A DNA stretch of 5,319 bases, from NCBI GenBank assembly GCA_051819765.1, contig JBNJGT010000077.1:1-5319 (forward strand). Direction: 5' to 3'. Every line of letters starts with the position of its first letter. Position 1 is the stretch's first letter. This DNA is from JBNJGT01 sp051819765 (GTDB lineage Archaea; Nanobdellota; Nanobdellia; Woesearchaeales; JACJVW01). The notes beneath the pieces are model-generated. The model had not been told where the DNA came from. It saw nothing but the letters and a program-made list of their open reading frames with translations, and searched no databases. The translations under genes and the position numbers were made by a program. Shown here one piece after another: positions 3,603-5,319 of the stretch.

Positions 3603-5319
3603 ATGGGATTTGGGAAACAAGCACGGATAGTGAATTATCTCAGATTATTTCTAATCCTGTTCTTCGTTGTGTTCGTCATAAACCATAATCAGACAGAGAC
3701 AGTTCAAACTGTGGTCGCACAATCATGTTTTGCTGAAGGAACCTTAATCCACATGGCCGATGGTACGCAAAAGCCCATCGAAGAGGTGAAAAACGGTGAA
3801 TGGGTACAAAGTTTTGATATCGTGACTGAAAGAGTAGTGCCCTCGCAAGTCATCAAGACAGAGGCGCCAATAAGAGAGGGGGTCTATAACATTTCATTTT
3901 CCAATGGGAAGTCTGTAGAGCTTACAAATGAGCATCCTTTATACACACTAAAACAATCTGGCTTTCTTGGGTGGGCAGCCATAAATAAGACATATACTGC
4001 AAATATGCACAATTTCAATGTTAAAGCATTCCGCAATCTAGAGATAGGAGATTATGTATTGCAAAGAAACCTGACGTGGGCAAAAATCAAAAACATCACC
4101 TACCGAAAGGGGCCAATACAAACCTATAATCTAGAATATGTCTCAGGGCAACACAATTACTTTGCAAATGGGTTCCTCAATCACAACAGATGTTTTCCAG
4201 GTGATACAAACATAACGCTTGTGAATGCTAGCTTTAAGAACATAGAGGATATCAAGCCAGGAGAAACGGTATTGACTTATGATACCAGAACAAAAAAACA
4301 GATGATGGGTATTGTGACAGACATCGAGAATCCAACTGATGAGTTATTCATAATAAATGATGGCGCCATCGAGACAACCGCAGATCATCCATTCTATACA
4401 CTCAAAGACGGAGAGGAAGTATGGGCAGCGCTTGACAAGGAAAGAACGCTCAAGCGGATGCCATATCTTCCATCTGTAAAAGAACTTGAGGTAGGGGATA
4501 AGATATTCAGCATGGATGGAAAATGGGTGGAGATTCAGTCAATCGAGAAGAAGGAGGGAAACCATCCGGTCTATAACATTTTAGGGGATACCACTAATTT
4601 AAACTTTTATGCAAACGGATTCTTGGTCCATAACCCCTCATTCCCAGAAGGAACCAATATAACCATGGTAAATTATGCTCAGAAAAGGATTGACGACATA
4701 CAATCAGGTGAAGAAGTCATAACCTATGATATAAGGGACCAAAAAAAGAAAATAGGGGAAGTAGGATGGGTAGATGAAGTGACCGATGAGCTCTACATAA
4801 TCAATGATGATATCATAGAAACAAGTGACCAACATCCATTCTATACAAGGAAAAAAAATGGCAGCAGGGTATGGACAACAATAAACAGGACGAATACAAT
4901 TAAGGAGATCCCGTCGCTGAGCTTCGTTAAAGAAATGGAGATAGGGGATGAGATATTTACCATAAAAGATGAATGGATAACCGTAAAAACAATTACAAAG
5001 AAAGAAGGTAACTATACAGCCTATAATCTGATCAATGTGGGAGATGAACGAAATTACTATGCAAATGGCCTATTGGTGCATAATGAATGTTTTCCAGAGG
5101 GGACAAACATAACCATGGCAGACGGATCAAAAAAAGAGATCCAGAATGTGAAGATTGGTGATACGGTCCTGACATATGATACACAAGAAAATACAACCGA
5201 AGCTGGAACTGTCACATTTCTCGAGAATCCAACTGATGAGTTATTCATAATAAATAATGGCGCCATCGAGACAACCGCAGATCACCCATTCTATACCCTC
5301 AAAGATGGAAAGGAAGTGT
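3603..5319 (+). CDS. Secreted tandem Hint-domain protein (3' end beyond window)
   Basis: An open frame of 572 codons with no stop before the window ends. Residues 1-41 hold basic residues (K5, R8, R14) and one hydrophobic helix (LRLFLILFFVVFVI, 13-26), so the protein is exported and either cleaved or membrane-anchored. Hint (hedgehog/intein) modules follow back to back: 42-195, 197-344, 346-494, and a fourth from 496 that is cut off. Each starts with (C/S)F-x-(E/G)-x-T (module 2 reads CFPGDT), has a block-B-like (T/S)xxHP(L/F)YT, and complete ones end in YNL or YNI, then N(Y/F)(F/Y)ANG and HN. At about 150 residues they are mini-intein sized with no homing endonuclease. Single residues R, P and E join the modules, so there are no true exteins. 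NIT sequons near the start of modules 2-4 could be N-glycosylated outside the cell. The gene is visibly more A+T-rich than its neighbours. Self-cleavage is plausible; splicing is not supported. The function and C-terminal part are unknown. Confidence 0.88.
   Translation, partial: MGFGKQARIVNYLRLFLILFFVVFVINHNQTETVQTVVAQSCFAEGTLIHMADGTQKPIEEVKNGEWVQSFDIVTERVVPSQVIKTEAPIREGVYNISFSNGKSVELTNEHPLYTLKQSGFLGWAAINKTYTANMHNFNVKAFRNLEIGDYVLQRNLTWAKIKNITYRKGPIQTYNLEYVSGQHNYFANGFLNHNRCFPGDTNITLVNASFKNIEDIKPGETVLTYDTRTKKQMMGIVTDIENPTDELFIINDGAIETTADHPFYTLKDGEEVWAALDKERTLKRMPYLPSVKELEVGDKIFSMDGKWVEIQSIEKKEGNHPVYNILGDTTNLNFYANGFLVHNPSFPEGTNITMVNYAQKRIDDIQSGEEVITYDIRDQKKKIGEVGWVDEVTDELYIINDDIIETSDQHPFYTRKKNGSRVWTTINRTNTIKEIPSLSFVKEMEIGDEIFTIKDEWITVKTITKKEGNYTAYNLINVGDERNYYANGLLVHNECFPEGTNITMADGSKKEIQNVKIGDTVLTYDTQENTTEAGTVTFLENPTDELFIINNGAIETTADHPFYTLKDGKEV
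3726..4187 (+). repeat. Hint module 1 (residues 42-195)
   Basis: A 154-residue module starting CFAEGTLIHMADGT, with T108-x-x-H111 followed by PLYT, and ending in YFANG then H194-N195. All expected catalytic residues are present. It is the most divergent copy, with a longer middle and an extra aromatic segment (GFLGW, 120-124). The residue after the terminal Asn is Arg, not Cys/Ser/Thr. Only the 41-residue export segment lies before its Cys. Confidence 0.85.
4191..4634 (+). repeat. Hint module 2 (residues 197-344)
   Basis: A 148-residue module starting CFPGDTNIT, with T259-x-x-H262 and ending FYANGFLV then H343-N344. The residue after Asn is Pro, a poor leaving group for Asn cyclisation, so C-terminal cleavage may be slow here. 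The central third is nearly identical in DNA to module 4. Confidence 0.85.
4324..4420 (+). repeat. Direct repeat copy A (in Hint module 2)
   Basis: These 97 bases match 5221-5317 with five mismatches (4359, 4388, 4400, 4409, 4413), including an exact run of 35. The offset is 897 bases, exactly two modules. It encodes the block from ENPTDELF to the catalytic His and just beyond. Sequence similarity drops sharply on the 5' side. Confidence 0.9.
4638..5084 (+). repeat. Hint module 3, Ser at position 1 (residues 346-494)
   Basis: A 149-residue module starting SFPEGTNIT, so the first nucleophile is Ser (TCA codon) instead of Cys. The block-B position is S408-x-x-H411, again Ser where the other copies have Thr. 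It ends YYANGLLV then H493-N494, followed by Glu. An active N-O shift remains chemically possible, as Ser1 inteins exist. Confidence 0.85.
5088..5319 (+). repeat. Hint module 4, truncated by window end (residues 496-572)
   Basis: It starts CFPEGTNITMADGS and has T558-x-x-H561 followed by PFYT; the C-terminal half and terminal His-Asn lie beyond the window. DGSKKEIQNVKIGDTV at 507-522 is close to the family consensus for block A. Confidence 0.82.
5221..5317 (+). repeat. Direct repeat copy B (in Hint module 4)
   Basis: Partner of 4324-4420, 92 of 97 bases identical by hand alignment. Only two bases follow before the window ends, so the 3' limit of the repeat is unknown. Confidence 0.9.

Noticed and set aside
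3714..3728. Lipobox with Cys42 as a lipoprotein cysteine
   Set aside because: The residues before Cys42 are V-A-Q-S. A lipobox would need a small or aliphatic pattern such as L-A-G directly before Cys; Gln at -2 does not fit. The Cys is also the conserved first residue of the Hint modules.
3726..5084. Homing endonuclease inside the Hint modules
   Set aside because: Each module is only about 150 residues and no LAGLIDADG or HNH motif is visible.
5057..5266. 69-codon minus-strand open frame at the window end
   Set aside because: It is antisense to Hint module 4, whose motifs are conserved with the other modules.
3603..5319. Canonical inteins interrupting one host gene
   Set aside because: There is no host protein sequence between modules, and the +1 residues are Arg, Pro and Glu rather than Cys, Ser or Thr.

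Overview
This looks like a chromosomal fragment from an archaeon. The evidence is an RNase P protein of the archaeal/eukaryotic Rpp30 type, a ThiI-like THUMP protein, a TtuA/NcsA-type PP-loop tRNA thiolase, and archaeal TATA boxes placed 30-31 bases before leaderless start codons. A DPANN lineage (Woesearchaeota-like) is my guess. It rests on the style of the short N-terminal helical module in the membrane TPR protein and on the secreted Hint protein, and a search would be needed to confirm it.

Positions 1-2661 (+ strand) form a compact, mostly tRNA-related block. It contains the tail of an unidentified gene (1-96), a Nudix-fold protein with a degenerate catalytic box (137-532), a truncated ThiI-like THUMP protein whose own PP-loop is destroyed (564-1325), an overlapping intact PP-loop sulfurtransferase (1307-2119), and RNase P component 3 (2146-2661). 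The Nudix, THUMP and RNase P genes each have a TATA box 30-31 bases before their ATG. The sulfurtransferase has no promoter of its own that I can see; it overlaps the THUMP gene and has an internal Shine-Dalgarno-like site. The THUMP and PP-loop pair may together rebuild a two-subunit tRNA thiolase (inference).

Positions 2651-3487 (- strand) encode a membrane-anchored TPR protein convergent with the RNase P gene (11-base overlap). It is divergent from a large, more A+T-rich reading frame starting at 3603 that runs off the window end. That frame encodes a signal-anchored protein made almost entirely of tandem Hint (hedgehog/intein) domains: three complete copies of about 150 residues and part of a fourth, joined by a single residue each (Arg, Pro, Glu).

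The Hint array is the most unusual thing here. Its modules keep intein-like catalytic residues (Cys/Ser1, TxxH or SxxH, terminal His-Asn) but lack the +1 nucleophile needed for ordinary splicing, have no exteins to join, and show a recent exchange of sequence between modules 2 and 4. No RNA genes, CRISPR arrays or insertion sequences were seen.
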